From the NCBI RefSeq assembly GCF_015477835.1, contig NZ_JADLQN010000007.1:55309-119308 (forward strand): a DNA stretch of 64,000 nt, given 5' to 3'. Position 1 is the stretch's first letter; the number at the start of each line of letters is the position of its first letter. Positions 42,839 to 52,011 of the stretch are shown here, piece by piece. This DNA comes from Nocardia higoensis. GTDB taxonomy: Bacteria; Actinomycetota; Actinomycetes; Mycobacteriales; Mycobacteriaceae. Made by a program: the position numbers and the translations under genes. The notes beneath the pieces were generated by a model, which made no database searches, was not told where the DNA came from, and was given only the letters and a program-made list of their open reading frames with translations.

Positions 42839-44329
42839 ATGCGATTCGACGAATACCGCGCGTACGACGCGATCGGTCTGGCCGCGCTCGTCGCCGCCGG
42901 TGAGGTGCGCCCGATCGAACTCCTCGAACTCGCGCTGGCCCGCTGCACCGAGGTCGATCCCGCTCTCGATGTCCTCACCACCCTGCTGGAGCGCCCTGCC
43001 CGCGAGCGTGCCGCCGGCGCCCTCGACGGACCGTTCGCCGGTGTCCCGTTCCTCGTCAAGGACCTGATGCAGGACTACGCCGGGCATCCCACCTCGGCGG
43101 GCACCGGTCCGCTGCGCGCGGTCCCCGCCGCGGAGCACAGCATCGTCGTCCGGCGCTGGCTCGATGCAGGTCTGGTGATCTTCGGCAAGACCACCACCCC
43201 CGAATTCGGCTGCAAGGCCGTCACCGTCTCGCGCACCTTCGGAATCACCCGCAACCCTTGGGATCTCACGCGCACTCCGGGCGGCTCCTCCGGCGGGTCG
43301 GCCGCGGCTGTGGCCGCCGGAGTCGTACCGGTCGCGGGCGCCAACGACGGCGGCGGCTCCATTCGCATTCCCGCCGCGTGTACGGGACTGTTCGGCTTGA
43401 AACCCGGCCGCGGCCTCGTCCCCAACGGGCCGCTGGCCGGTGACTCCATCCTCGGTGCGGGCGTGCAGGGTGTGGTCTCGCGCAGTGTCCGCGACACCGC
43501 CGCCATGCTCGATCTCCTGTCCCCGCCCGACCCCGGCGCGCCCTACACCGTGGCTCGCCCGCTCCAGCCCTACCTCGACGCGATCGCGCTGCCGCCCGGA
43601 CCGCTGCGTATCGGCTTCACCGACCGCTCCCCCCTCGGCACCCCCGTACACGAGCACGCGACCGCCGTCGTCACCGAGACAGCCCGCCTGCTGGAGTCTC
43701 TGGGACACAAGGTGGAGCCGGCCGAACCCGACATCGACGGGCTGGCACTGGCGCACGATTTCATGACCGTCTGGACCGCGCACCTGGCCGCTTCGATCGC
43801 CCAGACCTGCGCCCGCACCGGGGCCTCACCCACCGATTTCGATGTCGACACCCAGGCCATGGCCGCCGTGGGCCGCAGCCTGTCCGGTCCCGCCCTGGTT
43901 GCCGCCGGTGACCGCTGGAACGCGTACACCCGCGCCCTGGCCGAGTTCCACACCCGCTACGACCTGCTGCTCAGCCCCACACTCGCCGAACCGCCCCTGC
44001 TCATCGGCCGTGACGATCTGCCTCGGGCGGCCGCCGCGATCCTGCCGCACCTGCTGCGGGCGGGTGCGGGCCATATCGTCGCGCGCACCGGCATGTACCG
44101 CAACACCGTGACCGCCAACCTCTCCGCGGCCCCGTTCACCCAGCTCGCCAATGTCACCGGCAGGCCTGCCATGAGCGTCCCGCTCGGGAAGACCCCCGAG
44201 CGCCTGCCGATGGGCGCGCATTTCACCGGCGCGACCGGGAGCGAAGCGCTGTTGCTGCGCTTGGCCGCCCAGCTGGAGTCGGCCGCGCCGTGGTTCGACC
44301 GGCATCCCCCGGAGATCGCCCCACGATGA
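42839..44329 (+). CDS. Amidase signature family enzyme
   Basis: 496 residues. The Ser-cisSer-Lys triad is complete: Lys74 (FLVKDL), Ser150 (TPGGSSGGSAAAVA) and Ser174 (NDGGGSIRIPAACTG). It hydrolyses an amide bond; sequence does not reveal whether the substrate is an aliphatic, aryl or peptide amide. No GatB or GatC gene adjoins, so it is not GatA. Cytosolic, no signal peptide. Probably monocistronic. Confidence 0.92.
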   Translation: MRFDEYRAYDAIGLAALVAAGEVRPIELLELALARCTEVDPALDVLTTLLERPARERAAGALDGPFAGVPFLVKDLMQDYAGHPTSAGTGPLRAVPAAEHSIVVRRWLDAGLVIFGKTTTPEFGCKAVTVSRTFGITRNPWDLTRTPGGSSGGSAAAVAAGVVPVAGANDGGGSIRIPAACTGLFGLKPGRGLVPNGPLAGDSILGAGVQGVVSRSVRDTAAMLDLLSPPDPGAPYTVARPLQPYLDAIALPPGPLRIGFTDRSPLGTPVHEHATAVVTETARLLESLGHKVEPAEPDIDGLALAHDFMTVWTAHLAASIAQTCARTGASPTDFDVDTQAMAAVGRSLSGPALVAAGDRWNAYTRALAEFHTRYDLLLSPTLAEPPLLIGRDDLPRAAAAILPHLLRAGAGHIVARTGMYRNTVTANLSAAPFTQLANVTGRPAMSVPLGKTPERLPMGAHFTGATGSEALLLRLAAQLESAAPWFDRHPPEIAPR

Positions 44330-44344
44330 AGCCGGTCGCCGCCG

Positions 44345-44680
44345 TCAGCGCAGTGACAGGGTGGTCGCCGAAACGATGTGCGTCAGCTTCTCCGGGTTCC
44401 GGACGTAGTACAGACCGGTGATCCGGCCGTCGGCCACGTGGATCGACAGCACGCCGTCCACTTCGCCGTTCACGCTGATCACGAATGCCGGGCCGCCGTC
44501 GACCACGACCGGCTCGAAAGACGGCGCCGCGCCGCCGTCACGGATGACACCGAACACGAAGACCACCAGCCGGACCCGATCCGACAGCAGCTCCCGCCGA
44601 ATCCACGACCGGCGACCGGCTGGTGCGGGCGGCTGCGATTCATGTGTCCTCCTCCATCGCAGGGTTCGGACACAGGACAC
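44345..44680 (-). pseudogene. C-terminal remnant of a SigJ/ECF41-type sigma factor
   Basis: The last 60 or so residues (PAFVISVNGEVDGVLSIHV, then GRITGLYYVRNPEKL) match the SnoaL-like C-terminal extension of SigJ/ECF41 sigma factors. Nothing resembling the sigma-2 and sigma-4 regions lies upstream, where polA ends 47 bp away. It is most likely a leftover fragment with a random N-terminus. Confidence 0.65.
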
Positions 44681-44726
44681 CGGCTGCGCGACCCGTGTGA
44701 CAGCGCGTGACTCAGCTCATGCCCGA

Positions 44727-47462
44727 TCAGTGCGCGGCGGAATCCCAGCTGCGACCGGTGCCGACCGAGACGTCCAGGGGCACCGACAGCGAGATCGCCG
44801 ACGCCATCCGGTCGCGGGCCAGCGCTTCGAGCGCCTCTCGCTCGCCGTCGGCGACCTCGAAGACGAGTTCGTCGTGGATCTGCAGCAGCATGCGCGACCG
44901 CAGGCCCGCGGCCGGGATCGCCTGGTGCACGTCGATCATCGCGACCTTGATGATGTCGGCGGCGGTGCCCTGGATCGGGGCGTTGAGCGCCATCCGTTCG
45001 GCCGATTCGCGACGCTGCCGATTCCCGGAATCCAGATCGGGCAGGTAGCGACGACGGCCGAACAGGGTCTCGGTATACCCCACCTTGCGGGCCTGCTCGA
45101 CGACCTCGTGCAGGTAGTCGCGGATGCGCCCGAACCGGGAGAAGTAGATGTCCATCTGTTCCTTGGCCTCGGCGGTGCTGATCTTCAGCTGGGCCGACAG
45201 GCCGTAGGAGCTCAGCCCGTAGGCCAGCCCGTAGGACATGGCCTTGATGCGCCTGCGCAGCTCCGGGGTCACCTCCGAGATCGGGATGTCGAACGCCTTG
45301 GAGGCCACGAAGCTGTGCAGATCCTCGCCGGAGTTGAACGCCTCGATGAGCCCTTCGTCGCCGGACAGGTGGGCCATGATCCGCATCTCGATCTGGCTGT
45401 AGTCGGCCGACATCAGCTCGGTGTAGCCGGGCCCGACGACGAAGGTGTCGCGGATCATCCGGCCGGTGTCGGTGCGGATCGGGATGTTCTGCAGGTTCGG
45501 CTCGGTGGAGGACAACCGGCCGGTGGCCGCGATGGTCTGGTTGAAGGTGGTGTGGATGCGGCCGTCGTCGGCGACCGACTTCAGCAAGCCGTCCACGGTC
45601 ACCTTCAACCGGGTGGCGTCGCGGTGCGCGAGCAGGTGTTCGAGGAAGGGATGCTGGGTCTTCTCGAACAGTGATTCCAGTGCGTCGGCATCGGTGGTGT
45701 AGCCGGTCTTGGTGCGCTTGGTCTTCGGCATGTCGAGTTCGTCGAAGAGCACCACCTGCAACTGTTTGGGCGAGCCGAGGTTGATCTGCTTGCCGATCAC
45801 CCCGTAGGCGGCTTCGGCGGCTCGAGCCACCTTGTCGGCGAACTGCCGTTGCAGTGCCTCGAGCTGATCACAGTCGACCGCGATGCCCGCGTGCTCGAGT
45901 TCGGCCAGCACCGACAGCAGCGGCAGCTCCATATCGGTGAGCAGCGCCGTGGACTCGATCTTCTCCAGCTCGGCGTCCAGCGCCTCGGCCAGGTCGAGCA
46001 CCGCGCGAGCGCGCAGCATCTGCGCGCGCGCGATCTCGGCATCGAGGGTGTCCTCGTCGTCGAGCAGCGAGAGCTGGGCGCTGTCGTCGGTCTCGGCGCG
46101 CAGTTCGCGGTGCAGATAGCGCAGCGAGAGGTCGTCGAGGTTGAAGCTGCGCTGGCCCGGTCGCACCAGGTAGGCGGCCAGCGCGGTGTCGCTGGTGAGC
46201 CCGCCGAGGTGCCAGCCCCGCCCGCGCAGCGCGTGCATCGCCGCCTTCGCCTCGTGCAGTGCCTTCGGCACCTGTGGGTCGGCCAGCCAGGCGCCGAGCG
46301 CCGCCTCGTCCTCCGGGGTCAGGATCGCGACATCGATGTAGCCGCTCTCCCCGTCGCCGCAGGCGATGGCGAGCGCCGTCACGTCGCCGTGCGCGGGGGT
46401 GCCCTTGCCGACGACCGAGACGCCATGGCGCACACCGGATGTCGCGTGCTCTGCCAGCCAGTCCGCGACCGCGCCGACGGCGAGCGCGCCACCGCTGATC
46501 TCGAACCCGGACTCGGCTTCGGGTTGCGGCGGCGCCAGCGTCTCGAACAGCCGGTCGCGCAGTACCCGGAACTCGAGGTCGTCGAACAGCCGGTGGATCT
46601 TCTCCCGATCCCACGGCCCCTGCGCCAGCTGGTCCGGGGTGTAGGGCAGCGACACGTCCTTGAGCATCTCGGTCAGCTGCCGGTTCAGCACCACGCTGCT
46701 CAGATTGGCCCGCAGCGCGTCACCGACCTTGCCTTTCACCGTGTCGACCTTTTCCACCAGCGTGGCCAGATCGCCGTACTCGCGGATCCATTTCGCGGCG
46801 GTCTTCTCCCCCACACCCGGGATGCCGGGCAGGTTGTCGCTCGGGTCGCCCCGCAGCGCCGCGTAGTCGGGATACTGCGCGGGGGTCAGCCCGTACTTGG
46901 CCATCACCTCTTCCGGGGTGAATCGGGTCAGATCGGAGACGCCCTTGCGGGGATACAGCACCGTCACGTCGTCGTCGACCAGTTGCAGCGAGTCCCTGTC
47001 CCCGGTGACGATCAGGACGCGGAATCCCTGCGCTCGCGCCTGTGTGGTGATGGTCGCGATCAGGTCGTCGGCCTCGTACCCCTCGATCGCCATGACCGGG
47101 ATACCCAGCGCGGCCAGCACGTCCTTCGTCAGCTCCACCTGCCCCCGGAACTCGTCCGGCGTCTGGCTACGGTTGGCCTTGTACTCCGGGTAGGCCTCGG
47201 TGCGGAAAGTCTTGCGCGACACGTCGAACGCCGCCGCGATATGCGTGGGCTTCTCGTCGCGCAGCAGATTGATCAGCATCGCGGTGAACCCGTACACCGC
47301 GTTCGTGGTCTGCCCCGTCACCGTCTTGAAGTTCTCCGCGGGTAGCGCGAAGAACGCCCGATAAGCGATGGAATGGCCGTCCAGCAACAGCAGTGTCGGC
47401 CGGTCACCCCCGGCGGGGGCGGCGCTGGAACCCGGACGCTGAGTGGTGGTCGCTGGAGTCAC
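44727..47462 (-). CDS. polA: DNA polymerase I
   Basis: 911 residues. N-terminal 5'-3' exonuclease domain (about 20-310; LLLDGHSIAYRAFFALP, GVGEKTAAKWIREYG), a degenerate 3'-5' exonuclease domain (about 330-510) lacking the proofreading carboxylates as in mycobacteria, and a polymerase domain with LMSADYSQIEMRIMAHLSGD, RRKIKAMSYGLAYG-like motif (RRRIKAMSYGLAYGLS) and QIHDELVFEV. It fills repair gaps and removes primers. GTG start, 7 nt after a damage-type -10 box. Confidence 0.97.
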   Translation of the reverse strand: MTPATTTQRPGSSAAPAGGDRPTLLLLDGHSIAYRAFFALPAENFKTVTGQTTNAVYGFTAMLINLLRDEKPTHIAAAFDVSRKTFRTEAYPEYKANRSQTPDEFRGQVELTKDVLAALGIPVMAIEGYEADDLIATITTQARAQGFRVLIVTGDRDSLQLVDDDVTVLYPRKGVSDLTRFTPEEVMAKYGLTPAQYPDYAALRGDPSDNLPGIPGVGEKTAAKWIREYGDLATLVEKVDTVKGKVGDALRANLSSVVLNRQLTEMLKDVSLPYTPDQLAQGPWDREKIHRLFDDLEFRVLRDRLFETLAPPQPEAESGFEISGGALAVGAVADWLAEHATSGVRHGVSVVGKGTPAHGDVTALAIACGDGESGYIDVAILTPEDEAALGAWLADPQVPKALHEAKAAMHALRGRGWHLGGLTSDTALAAYLVRPGQRSFNLDDLSLRYLHRELRAETDDSAQLSLLDDEDTLDAEIARAQMLRARAVLDLAEALDAELEKIESTALLTDMELPLLSVLAELEHAGIAVDCDQLEALQRQFADKVARAAEAAYGVIGKQINLGSPKQLQVVLFDELDMPKTKRTKTGYTTDADALESLFEKTQHPFLEHLLAHRDATRLKVTVDGLLKSVADDGRIHTTFNQTIAATGRLSSTEPNLQNIPIRTDTGRMIRDTFVVGPGYTELMSADYSQIEMRIMAHLSGDEGLIEAFNSGEDLHSFVASKAFDIPISEVTPELRRRIKAMSYGLAYGLSSYGLSAQLKISTAEAKEQMDIYFSRFGRIRDYLHEVVEQARKVGYTETLFGRRRYLPDLDSGNRQRRESAERMALNAPIQGTAADIIKVAMIDVHQAIPAAGLRSRMLLQIHDELVFEVADGEREALEALARDRMASAISLSVPLDVSVGTGRSWDSAAH

Positions 47463-47469
47463 CCGTCAG

Positions 47470-47492
47470 AGTGTATTGAGCCGCACCGACAA
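47470..47492 (-). promoter_or_regulatory. RecA-NDp (PafBC-type) damage promoter of polA
   Basis: On the minus strand TTGTCGGTG (47484-47492), exactly 8 nt, then TACACT (47470-47475): every defined consensus position fits. Transcription would start at or beside the polA GTG, giving a leaderless message. Confidence 0.8.
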
Positions 47493-47534
47493 CGTCGGCA
47501 CAGGGCACGAGACCCGCTCGCGACGGACGCCGTC

Positions 47535-47558
47535 GCCCCGAGGCAGGTACCTCGGGGC
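47535..47558 (-). terminator. Terminator of the liv operon
   Basis: GCCCCGAGG (47535-47543) pairs with CCTCGGGGC (47550-47558) across 6 nt, 14 bp after the last liv stop codon. Confidence 0.75.
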
Positions 47559-47571
47559 GGCGGTGTCCCGC

Positions 47572-49449
47572 TCAGCCCACGCCGAGATACGCCGATTCGA
47601 CCGCGGGGTCGGTCAGCAGTTCCGAGCCCCGGCCCGTCTTGGTCACCCCACCGGTCTCCAGGATGTAGGCCCGGTCGCTGCGGGCGAGAGCCTGCTGGGC
47701 GTTCTGCTCCACCAGCAGCACCGTGGTGCCCTGCTCGTTGATCTCGGTGATGATGCGGAAGATCTGCTTAATCACCATGGGTGCCAGCCCCATCGACGGT
47801 TCGTCGAGCAGGAGCAGGCGAGGCCGGGCCATCAGGGCGCGGCCGATGGCCACCATCTGCTGTTCGCCGCCGGAGAGGGTGCCGCCGACCTGTTTGCGGC
47901 GCTCGAGCAGGCGGGGGAAGAGCTCGAATACCCACGCGAGGGTCTGGTCGTACTCGGACTTCTGCTTGAAAGTCCTTCCGTAACAACCCATGTCGAGATT
48001 TTCTTGGACCGTCATGCCGGGGAACACCCCGCGGCCCTCGGGTGCCTGGATGAGGCCCTCGATGACGCGGTCGTGCGCCTTCATCGTCGTGATGTCGCGG
48101 CCCTCGAAGGTGATGCGGCCGCGGGTGAGCGGCAGCAGGCCGGACAGGGCGCGCATCGTCGTGGTCTTGCCCGCGCCGTTGGCGCCGAGCAGGGTCACCA
48201 GCTCACCTTCGGCCACCCGCAGCGACACTCCGTGCAGGGCCTGGATGCGGCCGTAGTTGACCACCATGTCCTCCACCTCGAGCAGCGGGGGCCCGTCCGA
48301 TGGCTTGCCGGCCTTGCTCGCCGCGGGTGCGGGTTTGCCGAGGTTCGGCTTCTCGCGGACAGGCTCGGAGACCTCGACCACCGGGCCTGCGCCTGGTTTC
48401 TGGACCGGCAGTTTCTGCGTCGGATAGTCGGCGGGCGACGGCGCGCTCGACGGCTGCGCGGGCGGTGACGGCGCCGCAGCGGTCTTGCCCGACGCGATCT
48501 CCTCGTCCGGGACACCGAGATAGGCCGCGATCACCGCCGGATCCTCGCGGATCTGCGAGGGCAGTCCGTCGGCGATCTTGCGGCCGAACTCGAGCACCAC
48601 GATCCGGTCGGTCACGCCCATGACCAGCCGCATGTCGTGCTCGATGAGCAGCACGGTGAACCCGTCGTCGCGGATCTTGCGGATCAGATCCATCAGCGCC
48701 GACTTCTCGCTGGGATTGAACCCCGCCGCCGGTTCGTCCAGGCACAACAGCTTCGGCTCGGTGGCCAGCGCGCGGGCGATCTCCAGGCGACGCTGATCGC
48801 CGTAGGAGAGATTGCGCGCCTTCTCCACCGCGCGCTCGGCGATGCCGACGAACTCGAGCAGCGCCATGCCGCGTTCGATGGCGTCGCGCTCCTCCCGGCG
48901 ATGCCGCGGCGTGCGGAAGATCGCGCCGGGCACCGAGGTCTTGTGCCTGGCGTCGGTGCCGACCACCACGTTCTCCAGCGCGGTCATCTCCCCGAACAGC
49001 CGCACATTCTGGAACGTGCGGGCGATGCCGAGGCGGGTGATGGCGTTGCGTTTGGTCTTCTTCAACGGTCGGCCGTCGAAGAACACCTGTCCCGCCGACG
49101 GGGTGTAGACGCCGGTGATGGCATTGAAGCAGGTGGTCTTGCCCGCGCCGTTGGGCCCGATCAGCCCGAGGATCTCGCCGCGGCGGATCTCGAAGCTGAC
49201 ATCGTCGAGCGCCGTCAGGCCGCCGAAGCGGACGGTGAGGCCGTCGGTGCGCAGCAGCGGCTCGCCGACCGCGGTCTCGAACGCCCGATGCGGAGCGACG
49301 ACCTCGGCGACCGCCTCCTCGTCGGCCAGCACCGGCAACACCGCGGTCACGTCGACCTCGCCGGCGCTCCTGGCCTCCGGCTCGGCGGTGTAACCGGCGG
49401 CCATGTCCTCGTTGTCGAACAGCGCGTCACCCGCGCCCGGCCCGGTCAC
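47572..49449 (-). CDS. Fused LivG-LivF branched-chain amino-acid ABC ATPase
   Basis: 625 residues holding two complete ABC ATPases in one chain. The LivG half (about 45-300) has GPNGAGKTTCFNAITGVY, LSYGDQRRLEIARAL and LLCLDEPAAGFNP; after a Pro/Ala/Lys-rich linker (about 310-385) the LivF half has GANGAGKTTTMRALSG, LSGGEQQMVAIGRAL and LLLLDEPSMGLAP. Usually these are two proteins. It powers the LivHM channel. GTG 49449 overlaps the livM stop (GTGA). A longer open frame upstream is antisense-free read-through of livM and is rejected. Confidence 0.9.
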   Translation of the reverse strand: MTGPGAGDALFDNEDMAAGYTAEPEARSAGEVDVTAVLPVLADEEAVAEVVAPHRAFETAVGEPLLRTDGLTVRFGGLTALDDVSFEIRRGEILGLIGPNGAGKTTCFNAITGVYTPSAGQVFFDGRPLKKTKRNAITRLGIARTFQNVRLFGEMTALENVVVGTDARHKTSVPGAIFRTPRHRREERDAIERGMALLEFVGIAERAVEKARNLSYGDQRRLEIARALATEPKLLCLDEPAAGFNPSEKSALMDLIRKIRDDGFTVLLIEHDMRLVMGVTDRIVVLEFGRKIADGLPSQIREDPAVIAAYLGVPDEEIASGKTAAAPSPPAQPSSAPSPADYPTQKLPVQKPGAGPVVEVSEPVREKPNLGKPAPAASKAGKPSDGPPLLEVEDMVVNYGRIQALHGVSLRVAEGELVTLLGANGAGKTTTMRALSGLLPLTRGRITFEGRDITTMKAHDRVIEGLIQAPEGRGVFPGMTVQENLDMGCYGRTFKQKSEYDQTLAWVFELFPRLLERRKQVGGTLSGGEQQMVAIGRALMARPRLLLLDEPSMGLAPMVIKQIFRIITEINEQGTTVLLVEQNAQQALARSDRAYILETGGVTKTGRGSELLTDPAVESAYLGVG

Positions 49450-50888
49450 TTGTCCGCTCCGATCGGCTCGCCGACCGTCGGTCTGCGCACGGCCTGATAC
49501 ACCTGTCTGCCGTAGGTGAGCAGTTTCTGCCGCACCGGGAACAGACCCTGCGGCCGCAGAATCATCATCACCACCAACGCGATACCGAAGTACAGATACT
49601 TGAGGTCGCCGAGCGATTGCGCGCCGCCCTGCCGGAACAGCAGCACACTGCCCAGCAGCAACGCGGCCATCACGCCGGTGAAGACCATGCCCGCGATCAC
49701 GGCGGTGCGCAGCCAGCCCATCAACTCCTTGCCCCGGAACTTCCAGAACACCAGCAGACCGACGAAGATCAGCACCGTCACAGTCAGCCACAGATAACCG
49801 CTGGACTCGCTGTCGACCAGCGTGACCGAGCTGAGCCGTTTAGGCAGGTAGGCGATGATGAAGGCGCCGAAGATCACGCCCAGCTTGTTGCCCTGGCCGC
49901 CGATCACCACCGCGCACAGGAACAGCATCGAGTTGATGATGTTGAAGCCGGTCGGATTGATGAACTGCACCTGACCGGCATAGATCGCGCCGGACAGACC
50001 ACCGATGGCGGCACCGATGGTGAACGCCCACAGCTTGAACTTGAACGCGGGCACGCCCATGACCTCGGCGGCGTCCTCGTCCTCGCGGATGGCCACCCAG
50101 GCGCGGCCGACCCGGCTGCGCTCGAGATTGCCGACGATCAGCAGCACGATGATCACCATCACCAGGCCGAACCAGAACCAGTACGTGCCGTAACTGGCGC
50201 GGTCGAGCAGATTCGCGCTGTCCGGGTCGCCGGTGTTGCCCGCGGAGAACACACCGTTGGGCTTCTCCTCGGACTCGCCGACACGCGGGTAGGCGACCCC
50301 GGACAGGCCGAGGCTGCCGTTGGTCAGCTCGTGCAGGTTGTCGGCGAGCAGACGGACGATCTCGCCGAAACCGAGGGTGACGATCGCCAGATAGTCACCG
50401 CGCAGACGCAGGGTCGGCGATCCGAGGATCAGACCCGAGACCGCCGTGACCAGCACCGCGATGGGCAGACAGGCCAGCCACGCCCACTGCGGGTCGAGCC
50501 AGCCGCCGTCGGTCTGGTTCCACGGACTGTTGGGGCTGGTGAGCAGTCCGACGGTGTAGGCGCCGACGGCGTAGAAGCCGACATAGCCGAGGTCGAGCAG
50601 ACCGGCTTGGCCGACAACGACATTGAGGCCGATGGCGATGAGCGCGAACATCGCGAACTCGGCCATGACCAGACCGAAGTTGTAGGACGGGGTGTCCAGG
50701 AACGAGGGCGGGAACAGCGGCAACAGCGCGAGCGCGACGATCGCGGGCACGCCGACGCCCCACTGCGCGGGACGGGACAAGCCGTCCCACCAGGTGCGGA
50801 TGGCGTCGCCGATGCCCGCGCGCGGCGGCGCCGAGCCGGCCGAGGTGGGCGGAGTCGACGCGGGCGGAGTAACAGTCGAGGTGGTCAT
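49446..50888 (-). CDS. livM: Branched-chain amino-acid ABC permease LivM
   Basis: 480 residues. About ten membrane helices with the LivM signature GQAGLLDLGYVGFYAVGAYT near residue 95 and FKFKLWAFTIGAAIGGLSGA in the second half; the N-terminal 40 residues are hydrophilic and Pro-rich. It pairs with LivH. A 4-bp overlap with livH and with the ATPase gene shows tight coupling. Confidence 0.92.
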   Translation of the reverse strand: MTTSTVTPPASTPPTSAGSAPPRAGIGDAIRTWWDGLSRPAQWGVGVPAIVALALLPLFPPSFLDTPSYNFGLVMAEFAMFALIAIGLNVVVGQAGLLDLGYVGFYAVGAYTVGLLTSPNSPWNQTDGGWLDPQWAWLACLPIAVLVTAVSGLILGSPTLRLRGDYLAIVTLGFGEIVRLLADNLHELTNGSLGLSGVAYPRVGESEEKPNGVFSAGNTGDPDSANLLDRASYGTYWFWFGLVMVIIVLLIVGNLERSRVGRAWVAIREDEDAAEVMGVPAFKFKLWAFTIGAAIGGLSGAIYAGQVQFINPTGFNIINSMLFLCAVVIGGQGNKLGVIFGAFIIAYLPKRLSSVTLVDSESSGYLWLTVTVLIFVGLLVFWKFRGKELMGWLRTAVIAGMVFTGVMAALLLGSVLLFRQGGAQSLGDLKYLYFGIALVVMMILRPQGLFPVRQKLLTYGRQVYQAVRRPTVGEPIGADK

Positions 50889-51922
50889 ACCCTGGCCTTC
50901 CCGAGACTTTCACCGAGGATGCCGGTGGGACGAACCATCAGCACGGCGACCAGCACCACGAAGGCCACCACGTCACGCCATTCGATGCCGAACAGGATCT
51001 GTCCGTACTGCTCGACCACACCGAGCAGCAGACCGCCCAGCAGCGCGCCGCGCAGGTTGCCGATACCGCCGAGCACCGCGGCGGCGAAGGCCTTGATGCC
51101 CAGGATGAATCCGCCGGAATAGATGATCGCGGGCGGGATCTTGATCGCGTACAGCGTCGCGGCCGCGCCGGCGAGCACGCCGCCGATGAGGAAGGTCAGC
51201 ATGATGACCCGTTCACGGGAGACGCCCATCAGCGTCGCGGTGTCCGGATCCTGGGCGACCGCGCGGATGCCGCGGCCGAATTTGGTTCTGTTGATCAGCA
51301 CTTCGGTGGCCAGCGCCAGTGCGACGGCGGCCGCGACGATCAGAATCGCCACATTGGTCACATCGGCGCCGCCGAAGCTGAACTGCACTGTGGGGGTCAC
51401 CAGCTGGATCGGCTGCTGAGCATTCGCGCCGCCGAGATCGGGATCGATTTTGGGAAGCAGGAAGTGCACGAATTCCTGGAGCACGAACGACATGCCGATC
51501 GCGGTGATCAGAAAGGCCAGCGGTTTCGCGCCGCGTCTGCGCAACGGCCGATACGCCGCGCGTTCGAGCCCGACGGCCGCGCCGCCGGAGACCGCCATGC
51601 CGACGACCATCGCCAGCCCCAGGTAGACCACCGTCAGCAGCACGCCCTGGTTGTAGGCGTCCGGTCCCGCCGTGAAACCGAAGATCATGAGGCCGACCAA
51701 TTGGCCGAACATGCCCAGCATGAATATCTCGGAATGGGCGAAATTGATCAGCCGCAGCACGCCGTACACCAGCGTGTAGCCCACCGCGACCAGCGCGTAG
51801 ATGGATCCGTAGGTGACTCCGTCGACCGTCAGTCGCCAGAATTGATCGATCACCGCTTGATAATCGAATCCGATCGAGCCGGCGGCGTGCATCACCGCTC
51901 CCGCCGATACCGTTGTTGTCAT
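50885..51922 (-). CDS. livH: Branched-chain amino-acid ABC permease LivH
   Basis: 345 residues with about eight membrane helices; YGSIYALVAVGYTLVYGVLR and LINFAHSEIFMLGMFG at the start are the LivH hallmark, and AQDPDTATLMGVSRERVIML is the cytoplasmic coupling loop. ATG 51920-51922 is chosen (MTTTVSAG). A hairpin separates it from livK, so its expression may be lower than that of the binding protein. Confidence 0.92.
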   Translation of the reverse strand: MTTTVSAGAVMHAAGSIGFDYQAVIDQFWRLTVDGVTYGSIYALVAVGYTLVYGVLRLINFAHSEIFMLGMFGQLVGLMIFGFTAGPDAYNQGVLLTVVYLGLAMVVGMAVSGGAAVGLERAAYRPLRRRGAKPLAFLITAIGMSFVLQEFVHFLLPKIDPDLGGANAQQPIQLVTPTVQFSFGGADVTNVAILIVAAAVALALATEVLINRTKFGRGIRAVAQDPDTATLMGVSRERVIMLTFLIGGVLAGAAATLYAIKIPPAIIYSGGFILGIKAFAAAVLGGIGNLRGALLGGLLLGVVEQYGQILFGIEWRDVVAFVVLVAVLMVRPTGILGESLGKARV

Positions 51923-51956
51923 GACCGATTCGCCCTCATCTTCTGCCCCCATGAAA

Positions 51957-51998
51957 CAGCACGCACGACGGGACGTCCCTGCCCTGTCGTGCGTGCTG
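51957..51998 (-). terminator. Intra-operon hairpin between livK and livH
   Basis: CAGCACGCACGAC (51957-51969) pairs perfectly with 51986-51998 (13 bp, loop of 16). It lies in the 89-bp livK-livH gap and may act as a partial terminator or mRNA stabiliser favouring livK. Confidence 0.65.
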
Positions 51999-52011
51999 TG
52001 TCGCTACCGGA

